52,440 nt of DNA, from contig NZ_CALTTY010000010.1 of the NCBI RefSeq assembly GCF_943912385.1, forward strand, positions 1 to 52,440, written 5' to 3'. The notes under the pieces are model-generated. The model was given only the letters and a program-made list of their open reading frames with translations. It ran no database searches and was not told the origin of the DNA. Position numbers and translations under genes: made by a program. Positions 1 through 8,942 of the stretch are shown one piece after another (within the stretch, counting starts at the first letter, position 1; each line of letters begins with the position of its first letter). Source of the stretch: an uncultured Anaerococcus sp. GTDB lineage: Bacteria; Bacillota; Clostridia; Tissierellales; Peptoniphilaceae.

Positions 1-1240
1 TAAAAATATGGTAAGGATACTAAGTTAAAGTGTGAGCATTTTCTTTCTTCATTCAAAGACTTATATAGAATACATCCACCTAGGCAATCAGGCAAAATTT
101 TACATTTTCTGCATTTTGAATCAGAAAAACAGTCTGCCGCTTTATACCATTCTGTTGCTTTATCTAAATCAACTACATAATCACCATCCTCTGTTAATCT
201 ACCAATCTTAGCATTATTAAAACTCATATTATTAATGCACTTCCGAACGTTTAAATCTGGTGTTATATAGAAAAAATTTTCATCACCACAAGCTTCGCAT
301 GATCTATAAAAGTAATTATTTTTCATTATAGAATATCCTAAAGAAGAACCTGCTTCATAAAAAGTTCTTATTTCAGAAAAGTTATTGCTATTAATTTTAT
401 TGTAAGAATCCGTATTATAAACTGGTCTTAGCACCAGACTAATATTCTTTCTCAATCTTTTATCAACTCCTGATAAAGCATCTGATATTTTTTCAACAGT
501 ATTATTATTTAAATTTACTCTGAGTATAAACTTAAATTTCTTCTTATCGATATATTGATACATCACTTCATTTATTATATTAACAAGTTTATCAAATGAA
601 CCAAGTCCGTTTTTAAACTTTCTAGTTGTGTCATGAGTTTCTTTTGATCCATCTAAAGTTATTTGAATAGTTTTACAATTATAATTTACTAACTTGTCCA
701 AAATTTTTTTATTTATTAGAGTACCATTAGTTGTTATAGAAGTTCCAAATATAAAATTATATTTATCTGACATATATTTTATTTTATTTAATAGTATATC
801 AAGTTTATCAAATTCGATTAATGGCTCGCCACCAAATAAACTTATGTTAACATATCTATAACTTTTAAAATATTTTTTAGCAAATTTTAATATCGAATCA
901 TAATAATCATTGCACTGAGCTATACTCCTATTTGATGCTTCAAAACAATAAGGACAAGTCAAATTGCAATCAAATGTTGGAGTAAGTATTATATTTAACT
1001 GATCGGAATCAAAAAAAGATTTTCTATATAAGAACTCAATCTTATCAATTTCTCTAATAGAATTATTTTCCAGTATTATGCCATTGTCTAACAACGTTTT
1101 ATATGTATAGTCATCGTCATTTTTTAACGAATTAATGTTTATATCTTGCTAAGTTTTACAATACTTTTTGATAAAGAATTATAAATGATTCTATAATTTT
1201 GATTTGACATTACTTCAATGTTGTATTCACTTTCTTTCAT
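1..1240 (-). pseudogene. radical SAM/SPASM peptide maturase, frameshifted, C-terminus beyond the window edge
   Basis: The ATG at 1240 follows a strong GGAGG and opens a 33-codon frame that stops at 1139. From about 1148 a second minus frame continues without a stop to base 1. It contains the radical SAM signature CNLTCPYC (CxxxCxxC, about 945-968), a GGEP motif, and a C-terminal SPASM-type Cys pattern (CRKCKILPDCLGGC, about 75-120). The two frames overlap only at about 1142-1148, so restoring one missing base would give one protein of about 410 residues. Family knowledge: SPASM radical SAM enzymes carry auxiliary Fe-S clusters and modify ribosomal peptides. The adjacent Cys-rich precursor supports that role. 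The break may be a real mutation or a sequencing error. The last codons are at the window edge, so the enzyme is probably nearly complete here. Confidence 0.8.
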
Positions 1241-1297
1241 AAATCAACCTCCGCATGAAATATTTAAAATAGCGCTGGTGAAATAGAAATATTTAGA

Positions 1298-1498
1298 CTA
1301 CATTATTGAAATGAGGTTCCCTCCACCTCCGTTACAGTTGCCAGTACAAGTACAAGCATCTAATGGTGAAATTGAATTTAATTTATCTTTATTTATTGCC
1401 TTTGACGAAATTTCTTTTGAAGTATCAAGTTTTGCTTTTTTTATTATTTCAAAGTCTTTCTGCTTAATGCAAATTTTCTTATTGCTATTACTATTCAT
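1298..1498 (-). CDS. candidate RiPP precursor peptide with Cys/Gly-rich tail
   Basis: This is a 66-residue peptide. It has a charged, Lys/Ile-rich leader (about residues 1-46) and a compositionally different tail, ACTCTGNCNGGGGNLISIM. The tail holds three of the four cysteines and a run of four glycines. An AAAGGA-type SD precedes the ATG, and a TATAAT-like -10 lies upstream at 1555-1560. The gene sits 57 bp upstream of the radical SAM/SPASM gene on the same strand, which is the usual precursor-maturase arrangement. The product and modification cannot be read from sequence. It could belong to one of the clostridial Cys-rich precursor families handled by SPASM enzymes, but I do not recognise the exact family. 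No transporter or protease gene is visible within the window. Confidence 0.6.
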   Translation of the reverse strand: MNSNSNKKICIKQKDFEIIKKAKLDTSKEISSKAINKDKLNSISPLDACTCTGNCNGGGGNLISIM

Positions 1499-1794
1499 AT
1501 GTATCCTTTCTAATATCTAACCAGTATTTTTTAACAATCACCAACGCTATCTTAATTATAGGTTACCATGGATTTATAAAAATTCAAGTATTTTTGTATT
1601 TATTCTTAGAAGTCCAGTTTTTAATACGTTTTTGCTTGATTTTGTGTATAATTGTAGTATATTTTATATAGGCTCTTATAGATTTATCAATGTTTTAAAA
1701 ATTTTCTAGCCTAGATTTTTTGAATAGATACATTTTAATATCTGTAGATCTTTATCGAATTTGTCTGAGAAATTACTTTATATATGCATAGAAA
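1499..1794. other. AT-rich intergenic region upstream of the RiPP precursor
   Basis: No gene is recognised. The minus strand contains the precursor's SD and a TATAAT-like -10 at 1555-1560. A TTGAAT lies 21 bp upstream of that, which is too far for a standard -35. The rest is AT-rich with no clear repeats, so the RiPP locus appears to have its own promoter separate from murJ. Confidence 0.4.
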
Positions 1795-1832
1795 AAGGCT
1801 CGTTTCCTGCCTAAGGCAGGCTACAAGCCTTT
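1792..1832 (-). terminator. rho-independent terminator after murJ
   Basis: Read on the minus strand, an AAGGCT/AGCCTT outer stem encloses a GC-rich CCTGCC/GGCAGG inner stem and ends in TTTTT. A second short hairpin (CCTAG/CTAGG, 1840-1856) lies directly after the murJ stop. Together they separate murJ from the RiPP locus. Confidence 0.8.
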
Positions 1833-1861
1833 ATTTAATCCTAGTTTAAAGCTAGGTCTTT

Positions 1862-3427
1862 TTATTTATTTTTTCTTTTTCTCTTTGCTACTCTTTTATT
1901 TTGCTTTTTACCAAAAAACTTATGGTAAAGTTGGTTAACAAGATCCATCACTTCAGGAATCCTCGCAAGTAATATCACTAGTAAGTAAACAAGGCCTGCA
2001 AGGATAATTGCTATAAAAAGAGCTAGGATATGGCTAATCCTACCTGCTAGCGCCCCGTAGGTCACATGGGCTAGGTAAGCCATAAGTGAAGTTGCAAGGA
2101 TAATTTTTCCTAAGGAGGTTAGGGTTTTTCTAAAATTAAAGGCTCCAAAATTATCCCTAAACTTATAAATCATCATTATGGAACCAATGGCTGTTGATGT
2201 AACTGTAGCATAGGCAAGACCTAGGATGTCAAAATATTTGATAAAGATAAAGTTTAAAATTATATTTATCGCTTGTTGGATAACAATTATAATAACTGGA
2301 GTCTTGCTATCGCCTACAGCATAAAAACCCCTATCCACTATATCTGTAAAGGACTGGAAGATTATATAAGGAGCATAGGCTGCTAGTAGGCTTCCTACGA
2401 TTACAGTATCCTCTTTGGTAAAGGCATTTCTTTCAAAAACAATTTCTATAATCGGTCTTGATAGGACCATCATTCCGACAGTTGCAGGTACGACCAGGCA
2501 CATGGTTGTAACAACAGCTGATGATATAGAACCCTTCATCTTGCCTATCTTACCAGCCTGTCCTAAGCTTGCAATTTTAGGAAAGATTGCAGTTGTGACT
2601 GAAACTGTAATAACCCCTGTAATTAAAGTAAGCATGGTCTTTGAGTAAAATAGTTTCGCAACCGCTGCCTTACCAAAATAGTATGAAGCTATAGAGTTAT
2701 CTGCAATTATTGAAAGTTCACCTGCGGCTGATGAAATTATTATAGGAATGGCTACAACCATGAGATTTCTAACATACTTATTATGAATATCAATAATTTT
2801 TTTATGTTTGTAGCCTGCCTTACTTACTGCCTTTGGAAATAAAATATATTGAAGTACATTGCCTAAAAGGGCTCCTATTATTAGAAAATAGGGATTTCCT
2901 GTTATACCAGTAAGGACTGTAAAGACGATTATTACTATATTCATCAAAATCCCAGTTATGGCAGGATCTAAGAAATTTCCCTTAAGGTTCAAATACCCCC
3001 TAAAAATCGATGAGTAAAGATAGGCAAAGACTGCAAACATCATTATCCTTGTATAATTTGTTGCAAGGTCTAGCCACTTCCCTTCAAGCGAAGGACTTAA
3101 AATTTTTGAAAAAGACCTAGCGAAGACTATCCCAAAGATAACTGCAACCATACCAAAGCGCATAAGGATATTAAAGATATTCGATGTAAATTCCTCTGCA
3201 GCGTCAGTTCCTTCTTCATTCTTCGCCTTGTTGTATATAGGTATAAAACCTGAAATAATACCCATGGCCACGAAGTTTGAAACAACTACGGGAAGGGTAT
3301 TTGCTGTTGTATATATACTTTTTAGATCACCTGCTCCTATATAATATGCCATAACCCCTTCTCTTATAAATCCAAAGACTTTGGAAATTATGGTTATAAG
3401 CATGAGCATCAATGTAGTTTGACCCAT
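1862..3427 (-). CDS. murJ: MurJ lipid II flippase (MviN/MVF family)
   Basis: This 521-residue polytopic membrane protein has about 14 hydrophobic segments, the usual MurJ size. The N-terminus ISKVFGFIREGVMAYYIG matches the conserved MurJ start, including the arginine (R22) of the GFxR motif required for lipid II transport. The C-terminal tail is very basic (KRVAKRKRKNK). Family role: it moves lipid-linked peptidoglycan precursor across the cytoplasmic membrane. It has its own promoter (TTGTAA, 17 bp, TATAAT; 3458-3486) and its own terminator, so it is monocistronic. The ATG at 3427 follows a GAGAGG-type SD. Some MVF proteins flip other polyprenyl-linked glycans, but no polysaccharide locus lies nearby. 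Confidence 0.9.
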   Translation of the reverse strand: MGQTTLMLMLITIISKVFGFIREGVMAYYIGAGDLKSIYTTANTLPVVVSNFVAMGIISGFIPIYNKAKNEEGTDAAEEFTSNIFNILMRFGMVAVIFGIVFARSFSKILSPSLEGKWLDLATNYTRIMMFAVFAYLYSSIFRGYLNLKGNFLDPAITGILMNIVIIVFTVLTGITGNPYFLIIGALLGNVLQYILFPKAVSKAGYKHKKIIDIHNKYVRNLMVVAIPIIISSAAGELSIIADNSIASYYFGKAAVAKLFYSKTMLTLITGVITVSVTTAIFPKIASLGQAGKIGKMKGSISSAVVTTMCLVVPATVGMMVLSRPIIEIVFERNAFTKEDTVIVGSLLAAYAPYIIFQSFTDIVDRGFYAVGDSKTPVIIIVIQQAINIILNFIFIKYFDILGLAYATVTSTAIGSIMMIYKFRDNFGAFNFRKTLTSLGKIILATSLMAYLAHVTYGALAGRISHILALFIAIILAGLVYLLVILLARIPEVMDLVNQLYHKFFGKKQNKRVAKRKRKNK

Positions 3428-3457
3428 ATTTACCTCTCTTATATTAACTTTCCTTAT

Positions 3458-3486
3458 ATTATATCTAATAAGGGACTAATTTACAA
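3458..3486 (-). promoter_or_regulatory. murJ promoter
   Basis: On the minus strand TTGTAA (3486-3481) and TATAAT (3463-3458) are separated by 17 bp, about 30 bp upstream of the murJ ATG. This is a good sigma-A-type promoter. Confidence 0.6.
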
Positions 3487-3515
3487 ATATACCCTCTTCC
3501 TATGTGCAAATTTAA

Positions 3516-3547
3516 AGAAAAAAAGAACCTAGTAACCTAGGTCCTTA
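3516..3547 (-). terminator. terminator after the hydrogenase gene
   Basis: The minus-strand stem GGACCTAG/CTAGGTTC has a four-base loop and is followed by a run of T. It lies just past the hydrogenase stop codon. Confidence 0.8.
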
Positions 3548-3554
3548 GTTAAAT

Positions 3555-5081
3555 TTATTTTTGAAATACAGTATCATCTGGTTTATCTTCTGCTGGAATC
3601 TTAGTATTGTCCGCTGGTGATTTAAATATTGATTCTTCGGAGAAGGTCTTTACAGCCTTACCAGATTTTTTCTCATCAACTACTGTTCCCGGCCCTCCAA
3701 CACAACCACCTATACAAGCCATTCCTTCTATTAGCTTGCCGTCGTGCCTACCAAGCTTTGCCATCCTTGCAAGTTTAACACAGTCGTGGAGGCCTTCTGC
3801 CTTTTCAATTTGAACCTTGGCATCTGGTTCAATTTCATGAATTCTTCTTTCAACTGCCTGGGCTACCCCACCGCTTACAGCATAGTACCTCCCTGTTTCA
3901 GAAGCATCCATAAACTCTTCTTCCACTTCGATTGCAGCTGGTTCTATACCCTTGGCTAAAAGCATTCCTAAAAGCTCTTCATAGGTTATAACAAAGTCTA
4001 TAACTTCAGCAACTTCTGGTTCAAGAGCCTCAAGTTTTTTAGAAATACAAGGTCCAATGAAGACTACTTCACAGTTTGGATCAAGTTTTTTCATTTGCTT
4101 ACCTGAATAGATCATTGGTGTAGATGATTCTGAAATATTATCATTTATTTCAGGGAAATTCTTCCTAACCATAGATTTCCAAGAGAAGCAGCAGGATGTA
4201 CCCATATATGGAATCTTGCCAGTTGGGACTGATTCTAAGAATTCATGGGCTTCATTTAGGGTTGTAAGGTCAGCACCCAAACCAACTTCTATAACATCAT
4301 CAAAGCCTAATAACTTGATAGCTTCTTTGATTTGTTTTGGGCTGACGTGGGCACCAAATTGTCCTACAAATGACGGTGCAACCACTGCATATACTTTCCT
4401 TTCTGATTGAAGAGACTTGATTAATTGGTAGATCTCACTCTTATCAGAAATAGCTCCAAATGGACAAGAAATTATACACTTACCACATGCTACACACTTA
4501 TCTTCTTCGATTTTTGCACGGCCTAAGTCATCAGACTTGATGGCCTTAACACCACAGGATTCAGCACATGGTCTTTTTTGGTGGTTTATAGCATTATATG
4601 GGCAAGCAGTAACACACTTACCACATTTTATACACTTATCTTGGTCAATTATAGCTCCGTCTGCTGTATATTCTACAGCATTTTTAGGGCATACATTAAC
4701 ACATGGGTGACCTATACAGGCGTGACATTGGTCTGTAACAGTGACCTTGTTTTCTGGACAGGCTTCACAGGCAATTTTAATTACTGACACTAAAGGTGGG
4801 TGGTAGATTCTCCTATCCACATCCATCTCAGCAAGACCCTCTGTAATGGCTTCTGTTTTGTCAGCAGTTCTTGCATCAAGACCTATACACATTCTTAGTC
4901 TTTCTCCCATTACAGCTCTTTCCCTAAAGATGTTTTCCCTATAGGATGCCTCTTCACCCGGAAGAATATTATAAACCTCAAGACCAATATCTGTAAGTGG
5001 TCTGTTTTCATAGGCAATTTTTGCAACTGCCTCGAAAGCCTTTCTTCTAATATTTAAAATATCTATGTAAGATTCTTTCAT
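3555..5081 (-). CDS. monomeric [FeFe]-hydrogenase, group B-like
   Basis: The protein has 508 residues. A Cys-rich N-terminal half carries several [4Fe-4S] sites (CIKCGKCVTACP at about 150-161; CVACGKCIISCP at about 196-207; further Cys at 119-131 and 172-176). The H-cluster domain has recognisable L1 (TSCC, 295-298), L2 (PCISKK, 344-349) and L3 (EGMACIGGC, 452-460) motifs. L1 continues FSW rather than the usual PxW. L2 starts GPC rather than MPC. These deviations fit group B (CpIII-like) enzymes more than classical CpI. Likely role: ferredoxin-linked H2 oxidation or evolution in the cytoplasm. It is cotranscribed with the small Cys protein upstream (47-bp gap). No hydE/F/G maturase genes are visible here. 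Assignment as a hydrogenase is strong; the subgroup is inferred. Confidence 0.85.
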   Translation of the reverse strand: MKESYIDILNIRRKAFEAVAKIAYENRPLTDIGLEVYNILPGEEASYRENIFRERAVMGERLRMCIGLDARTADKTEAITEGLAEMDVDRRIYHPPLVSVIKIACEACPENKVTVTDQCHACIGHPCVNVCPKNAVEYTADGAIIDQDKCIKCGKCVTACPYNAINHQKRPCAESCGVKAIKSDDLGRAKIEEDKCVACGKCIISCPFGAISDKSEIYQLIKSLQSERKVYAVVAPSFVGQFGAHVSPKQIKEAIKLLGFDDVIEVGLGADLTTLNEAHEFLESVPTGKIPYMGTSCCFSWKSMVRKNFPEINDNISESSTPMIYSGKQMKKLDPNCEVVFIGPCISKKLEALEPEVAEVIDFVITYEELLGMLLAKGIEPAAIEVEEEFMDASETGRYYAVSGGVAQAVERRIHEIEPDAKVQIEKAEGLHDCVKLARMAKLGRHDGKLIEGMACIGGCVGGPGTVVDEKKSGKAVKTFSEESIFKSPADNTKIPAEDKPDDTVFQK

Positions 5082-5128
5082 CTAATAATACCTCAACTAA
5101 CTTTTATTGTTTACTAAACCTTGCTAGT

Positions 5129-5419
5129 TTACTTATGTTCTCTTTCTAATTTTGCCGCTCTATACATCTTTTCCATAAGAATTTCAGGTTTGGCCTTCGC
5201 TATGTACTCGTCATCTAATTTTACAATAGGGGCTAATTTTTCAGAATCATCAACCTCTTCCATTAGATTTTTATAGACTATTTCAATTTCAGGAGCCTTG
5301 CCCAGATCTTCTACTTCGTAAGCAACTTCCATATCGCTTTTAACAACTTCTGCGGAATCGTGTAGATACTCATTGCCATGGGCAGTACACCTAGCGCATG
5401 AACATATAGTTACCTTCAT
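5129..5419 (-). CDS. small Cys-motif protein upstream of the hydrogenase, function unknown
   Basis: This acidic 96-residue protein has an N-terminal beta strand followed by CSCARC (residues 7-12), which could hold a metal, an Fe-S cluster or a redox disulfide. The start resembles thioredoxin-fold (2Fe-2S) ferredoxin or NuoE-like domains, but the usual four-Cys set is missing. It has its own promoter (TTGAAT, 17 bp, TACAAT; 5449-5477) and an AAGGAG SD. The hydrogenase follows 47 bp downstream, so the two probably form one operon and this may be an electron-transfer or assembly partner. That role is inferred from position only. Confidence 0.7.
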   Translation of the reverse strand: MKVTICSCARCTAHGNEYLHDSAEVVKSDMEVAYEVEDLGKAPEIEIVYKNLMEEVDDSEKLAPIVKLDDEYIAKAKPEILMEKMYRAAKLEREHK

Positions 5420-5448
5420 TATCTTCTCCTTTTTATATTCTTACTATG

Positions 5449-5477
5449 ATTGTATCAAATATAACAATATAATTCAA
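5449..5477 (-). promoter_or_regulatory. promoter of the hydrogenase operon
   Basis: On the minus strand TTGAAT and TACAAT are separated by 17 bp. A TG two bases upstream of the -10 gives an extended -10 (TGATACAAT). It lies just before the small Cys gene. Confidence 0.6.
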
Positions 5478-5486
5478 TACAGATTA

Positions 5487-6797
5487 CTAATTATCATTGA
5501 CTCCTATATCAACAATAAAGGTTGAGCCCTCATCGTCACTGCTTTCAAGACTAATCTCATAGCCTAGTAAATCTCCTATATGTTTGACTATAGAAAGACC
5601 AAGTCCCGTTGACTTTTGCTTCCTATCTCTGGCCTTATCAGCTACATAAAATCTCTCGAAAATTCTCTTTTGATCATAATTACTAATACCTACTCCGCTA
5701 TCTTTTATGAATACTCTTAAATTATCATCGATGAATAAGGAATAAATTTCTATATATCCACCAATTCTGTTATACTTTATAGCATTTTCATAGATATTTG
5801 ATAAAAGATCTACAAAAAGAGTCTCAGCTGTATATACCTTGTAGGAAGGTAGCCTATTTATAACTTCAATATTTTTCTTATCAGATAAATTTTTATACTT
5901 ACTTACTATCCTCTCCATCTCTAAATTAATATCGACCCATGTTTTTTTAAGTTCAATTCCACCTTCATCAAGCCTAGAAATTATAAGGATATCATCAATA
6001 ATATCAAGCAACCTATTTCCTTCATCATAGATTATTTGTGCAAATTTTTTTGTGTCAGCTTCCTTGGCAAGACCCGTTGCAATTAACTCTGCGTAGCCAT
6101 TTATAGAAGTCAAAGGACTTTTTAACTCATGGCTTACATTGGCTGAAAATTCGCGTCTCATAAGCTCAGCCTTCCTAGTTTCTGAATAATCAATAATAAT
6201 AACTACAAATCCCATACTATTGCCATCAAAGATAGGGTCAATAAAAATCTTTAAGTGATAGTTATTTATATCTATGGACAGACTCTTAGACTTTGATAAA
6301 ATTCTCGCCTCCCTTAGGGCAAGTTTATACTCCCTGTCATTAATAAGCTTATCAATCCTAGTTTTTTCATCTCTATTTAAGAAGGCTTTTGCAGCATCAT
6401 TCATAAGCTCTATTTCTCCTTTAGGATCAAAAACTACAAAGCCTTCTTCCATATTGGAAGTAATATTTTTTAAGTCTTCAAGCTTTCTTTTCAAACTTCT
6501 TATATTTTTTTCAAGCTTGATATTTTTATTTAAAAGATTTCTATAGATTTGACCCACATCCTCAAAATCTTTACCTAAGTCATTAATATCATAGAACTTA
6601 TCAAACTTAGATATCTCTTTGGCATATTTATCAAGCTTCATATCTATATAAAGGTGAGAGCCTACAATTAAGCTTAAAAAAAAGACTATATTAATTACTA
6701 ATAAATACTGTTCTTTCGTATATAAAGTAACAACCACAGCAAAAATAATCGCTATGGTTGTTGTAAAAATTAAAGATTTTTTTGTTAAATTTTTCAT
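5487..6797 (-). CDS. phoR: phosphate-regulon sensor histidine kinase (PhoR-type)
   Basis: 436 residues. Two transmembrane segments near the N-terminus (about 9-50) have almost no extracytoplasmic loop, followed by a coiled linker and a PAS-like segment (about 110-200). The HisKA H-box is SHELKSPLTSINGYAEL, and the ATPase domain has DSGVGIS and STGLGLSIVKHI. The start overlaps the response regulator stop by 4 bp (ATGA), so the pair is translationally coupled. It is the last gene of the pst-pho operon. Family role: it phosphorylates the adjacent OmpR-type regulator when phosphate is scarce, signalled through PstSCAB-PhoU rather than by an external ligand, consistent with the missing sensor loop. 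Confidence 0.88.
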   Translation of the reverse strand: MKNLTKKSLIFTTTIAIIFAVVVTLYTKEQYLLVINIVFFLSLIVGSHLYIDMKLDKYAKEISKFDKFYDINDLGKDFEDVGQIYRNLLNKNIKLEKNIRSLKRKLEDLKNITSNMEEGFVVFDPKGEIELMNDAAKAFLNRDEKTRIDKLINDREYKLALREARILSKSKSLSIDINNYHLKIFIDPIFDGNSMGFVVIIIDYSETRKAELMRREFSANVSHELKSPLTSINGYAELIATGLAKEADTKKFAQIIYDEGNRLLDIIDDILIISRLDEGGIELKKTWVDINLEMERIVSKYKNLSDKKNIEVINRLPSYKVYTAETLFVDLLSNIYENAIKYNRIGGYIEIYSLFIDDNLRVFIKDSGVGISNYDQKRIFERFYVADKARDRKQKSTGLGLSIVKHIGDLLGYEISLESSDDEGSTFIVDIGVNDN

Positions 6798-7453
6798 ATC
6801 TCACCGAACTTATATCCTAAATTCCTTACCGTCCTTATATACTTTCCGGCATCCTTAAGTTTTGACCTTAAACTTGCAATGTGCACATCCACAGTCCTTG
6901 TTTCACCCTGGTAGTCATAGCCCCGGATTTTTATAAGGAAGTCTTCTCTAGTTATTACATTTCCAATATTGTTCATAAATAAATTTAGCATTTCAAATTC
7001 TTTAAAGGTTAGGTCGATTTTTTCACCATTAACCTTAACATTTCTCTTTTTAAAATTAATAGATAAGTTTTTGTAGCTAAGATGACCAGTATCCTTCTTC
7101 TTAATTCTGCGGAGGATCGCCTTGACCCTTGATATAAGTTCTAATATAGAAAAGGGCTTGGTAATGTAATCATCTGCCCCTGTTTCAAGACCTAAAACCT
7201 TATCAAATTCATCTGTCCTTGCAGTTAATATAATAACTGGTAAGTCAGAAAATTCTCTTAGGTCTTTTAAAATACTAACTCCATCCTTTTCTGGGAGCAT
7301 AAGGTCTAAAATAAGAAGCTCACAAGGATTTTTCTTTATTTCCTCTATGATATTCTTCCCATCTTCAAAGGTTTCTACCTCGTAACCTTTTTCACTAAGG
7401 GCGTATGAAACTAAATTTCTAATTGACTTGTCATCTTCAACTACATAAATCAT
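6794..7453 (-). CDS. phoB: OmpR/PhoB-family response regulator of the pst-pho operon
   Basis: 219 residues. The receiver domain has an acidic pocket (EDD, residues 6-8), the phosphoacceptor D50 in ILDLMLPEKDG, a conserved LTAR Thr and a TKPF Lys. A C-terminal winged helix includes RTVDVHIASLRSKL. It starts one base after the phoU stop and overlaps the kinase by 4 bp. Likely target: the Pho-box repeats at 11659-11697 upstream of pstS, giving autoregulation of the operon. The name could equally be phoP by Bacillus usage. Confidence 0.88.
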   Translation of the reverse strand: MIYVVEDDKSIRNLVSYALSEKGYEVETFEDGKNIIEEIKKNPCELLILDLMLPEKDGVSILKDLREFSDLPVIILTARTDEFDKVLGLETGADDYITKPFSILELISRVKAILRRIKKKDTGHLSYKNLSINFKKRNVKVNGEKIDLTFKEFEMLNLFMNNIGNVITREDFLIKIRGYDYQGETRTVDVHIASLRSKLKDAGKYIRTVRNLGYKFGEI

Positions 7454-8074
7454 CTATAACCTCGTTGCTAAATCAGATATCCTAGCAAGCCTATCACCGA
7501 GTCTTTCAAAATATTTAAAAAGTAGAATTTTATTAGCAAGTTCAACCGCTCCTATCCTATCGCTTTTATTTTCAGACGCGGCAAAGCTAATAGCATCTAC
7601 AAAAATTTTGTTATTTATCTCATCCCTATCCATTATCTTTCTAGCCTTATCTTTATCATATGATACAAAGGCATCTATACCATCAGCTGCCATAGTTTTT
7701 TGGTTGGATATAAAGGCCTTTATAAAGCTAGACTCTTTTTCACTTATGGCAAAATTTTGTAAAATTTCTGCAGCAGATACCAAATGGCTAGCTATCCTCT
7801 TTTGAGTAGAGGCAAGTTTTATCTCCATTTGTATAAATCGTAAATCTTTTGCTACAGGCTGCTGGAGGGCAAGAAGCTCAAAGCATAATCTTTCTAAATC
7901 ATTAGCTGCTCTTCTTATATCCTCATATAGGTCTATTACTTGTTCTAAATTCTCCTTATTTCCCTTGTCTAAATATAAATCAATCCTATCATAGGAAATT
8001 ATTATAAGTTCATTTATCTTTTGACTCATTTCCTTGATAGAATCAAGGTCACTGGTAAACCTAGATCTCATCAT
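7454..8074 (-). CDS. phoU: phosphate transport regulator PhoU
   Basis: 206 residues, all helical, with two repeats of the PhoU three-helix unit. Metal-binding-type acidic motifs include YEDIRRAANDLERL and the repeat-two equivalent near the C-terminus (KYFERLGDRLARISD). The start overlaps pstB by 4 bp and the response regulator follows immediately. Family role: it links the PstSCAB transporter to the kinase and keeps the regulon off in high phosphate. Confidence 0.9.
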   Translation of the reverse strand: MMRSRFTSDLDSIKEMSQKINELIIISYDRIDLYLDKGNKENLEQVIDLYEDIRRAANDLERLCFELLALQQPVAKDLRFIQMEIKLASTQKRIASHLVSAAEILQNFAISEKESSFIKAFISNQKTMAADGIDAFVSYDKDKARKIMDRDEINNKIFVDAISFAASENKSDRIGAVELANKILLFKYFERLGDRLARISDLATRL

Positions 8075-8934
8075 CCAAACCTTCCTGTAATATAATCTTC
8101 AGTTCTTTTATCTGACGGATTTTCAAATATTTTCTTTGTCTTATCCATCTCAATTACCTCTCCTGTGAGGAAAAATGCTGTTTCGTCTGAAATTCTTGCT
8201 GCCTGCTGCATGTTATGGGTTACAATTACTATAGTATAATTTTCTTTTAAATCATCCATTAACTCTTCTATGGCAGAAGTCGATATAGGATCTAGAGCAC
8301 TTGTTGGCTCATCCATTAGTATTATTTCAGGATTAACAGAAAGGCTTCGGGCTATACAAACCCTTTGCTGCTGCCCTCCTGATAAAGATAGGGCATTTTG
8401 GTCAAGCTTATCTTTTACCTCATCCCAAATTGCAGCTGATTTTAGAGAGCTTTCTACAATTTCATCAAGTGTATCCTTATCCTTAGTACCAGTTAACCTT
8501 GGTCCATAGGCAATATTGTCATAAACTGATTTAGAAAAGGGATTTGGTGATTGAAAAACCATACCGACATTTCTACGTAGACTTACAAGGTCTATATCTT
8601 TTTTGTAGATATCTTTTCCATCTATTTCTATTAAACCTTCAATCCTACACGAATCAACTAGGTCATTCATACGGTTAAAACACTTTAAGGTTGTCGACTT
8701 ACCACATCCAGAAGGTCCTATGAAGGCGGTAATTTTTCCTTTTTTTATATCCATATCTACATTTTTAAGGGCCTTGAAGTCGCCATACCATAAATTTAAG
8801 TCCTGAACTAAAATTGCAGTTCCCTTATCTTCTACTTTTCTATCTTTAATTATTGATTTATTTTCCTTATTTATATTTTCTACCCTCTTTATGATTTGGT
8901 CATCTGAGGACCTTTTTTCTTTTGTTTTCTCCAT
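8071..8934 (-). CDS. pstB: phosphate ABC transporter ATP-binding protein
   Basis: 287 residues. Walker A is GPSGCGKST, the Q-loop is MVFQSPNPF, the signature is LSGGQQQR, and Walker B is IILMDEPTSALD. All are diagnostic of PstB. An N-terminal charged extension of about 40 residues precedes the usual start (AILVQDLNLWYG), so a slightly shorter true start is possible, although the chosen ATG sits 8 bp from pstA. It powers phosphate import with PstC/PstA. Confidence 0.93.
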   Translation of the reverse strand: MEKTKEKRSSDDQIIKRVENINKENKSIIKDRKVEDKGTAILVQDLNLWYGDFKALKNVDMDIKKGKITAFIGPSGCGKSTTLKCFNRMNDLVDSCRIEGLIEIDGKDIYKKDIDLVSLRRNVGMVFQSPNPFSKSVYDNIAYGPRLTGTKDKDTLDEIVESSLKSAAIWDEVKDKLDQNALSLSGGQQQRVCIARSLSVNPEIILMDEPTSALDPISTSAIEELMDDLKENYTIVIVTHNMQQAARISDETAFFLTGEVIEMDKTKKIFENPSDKRTEDYITGRFG

Positions 8935-8942
8935 TATAACTC

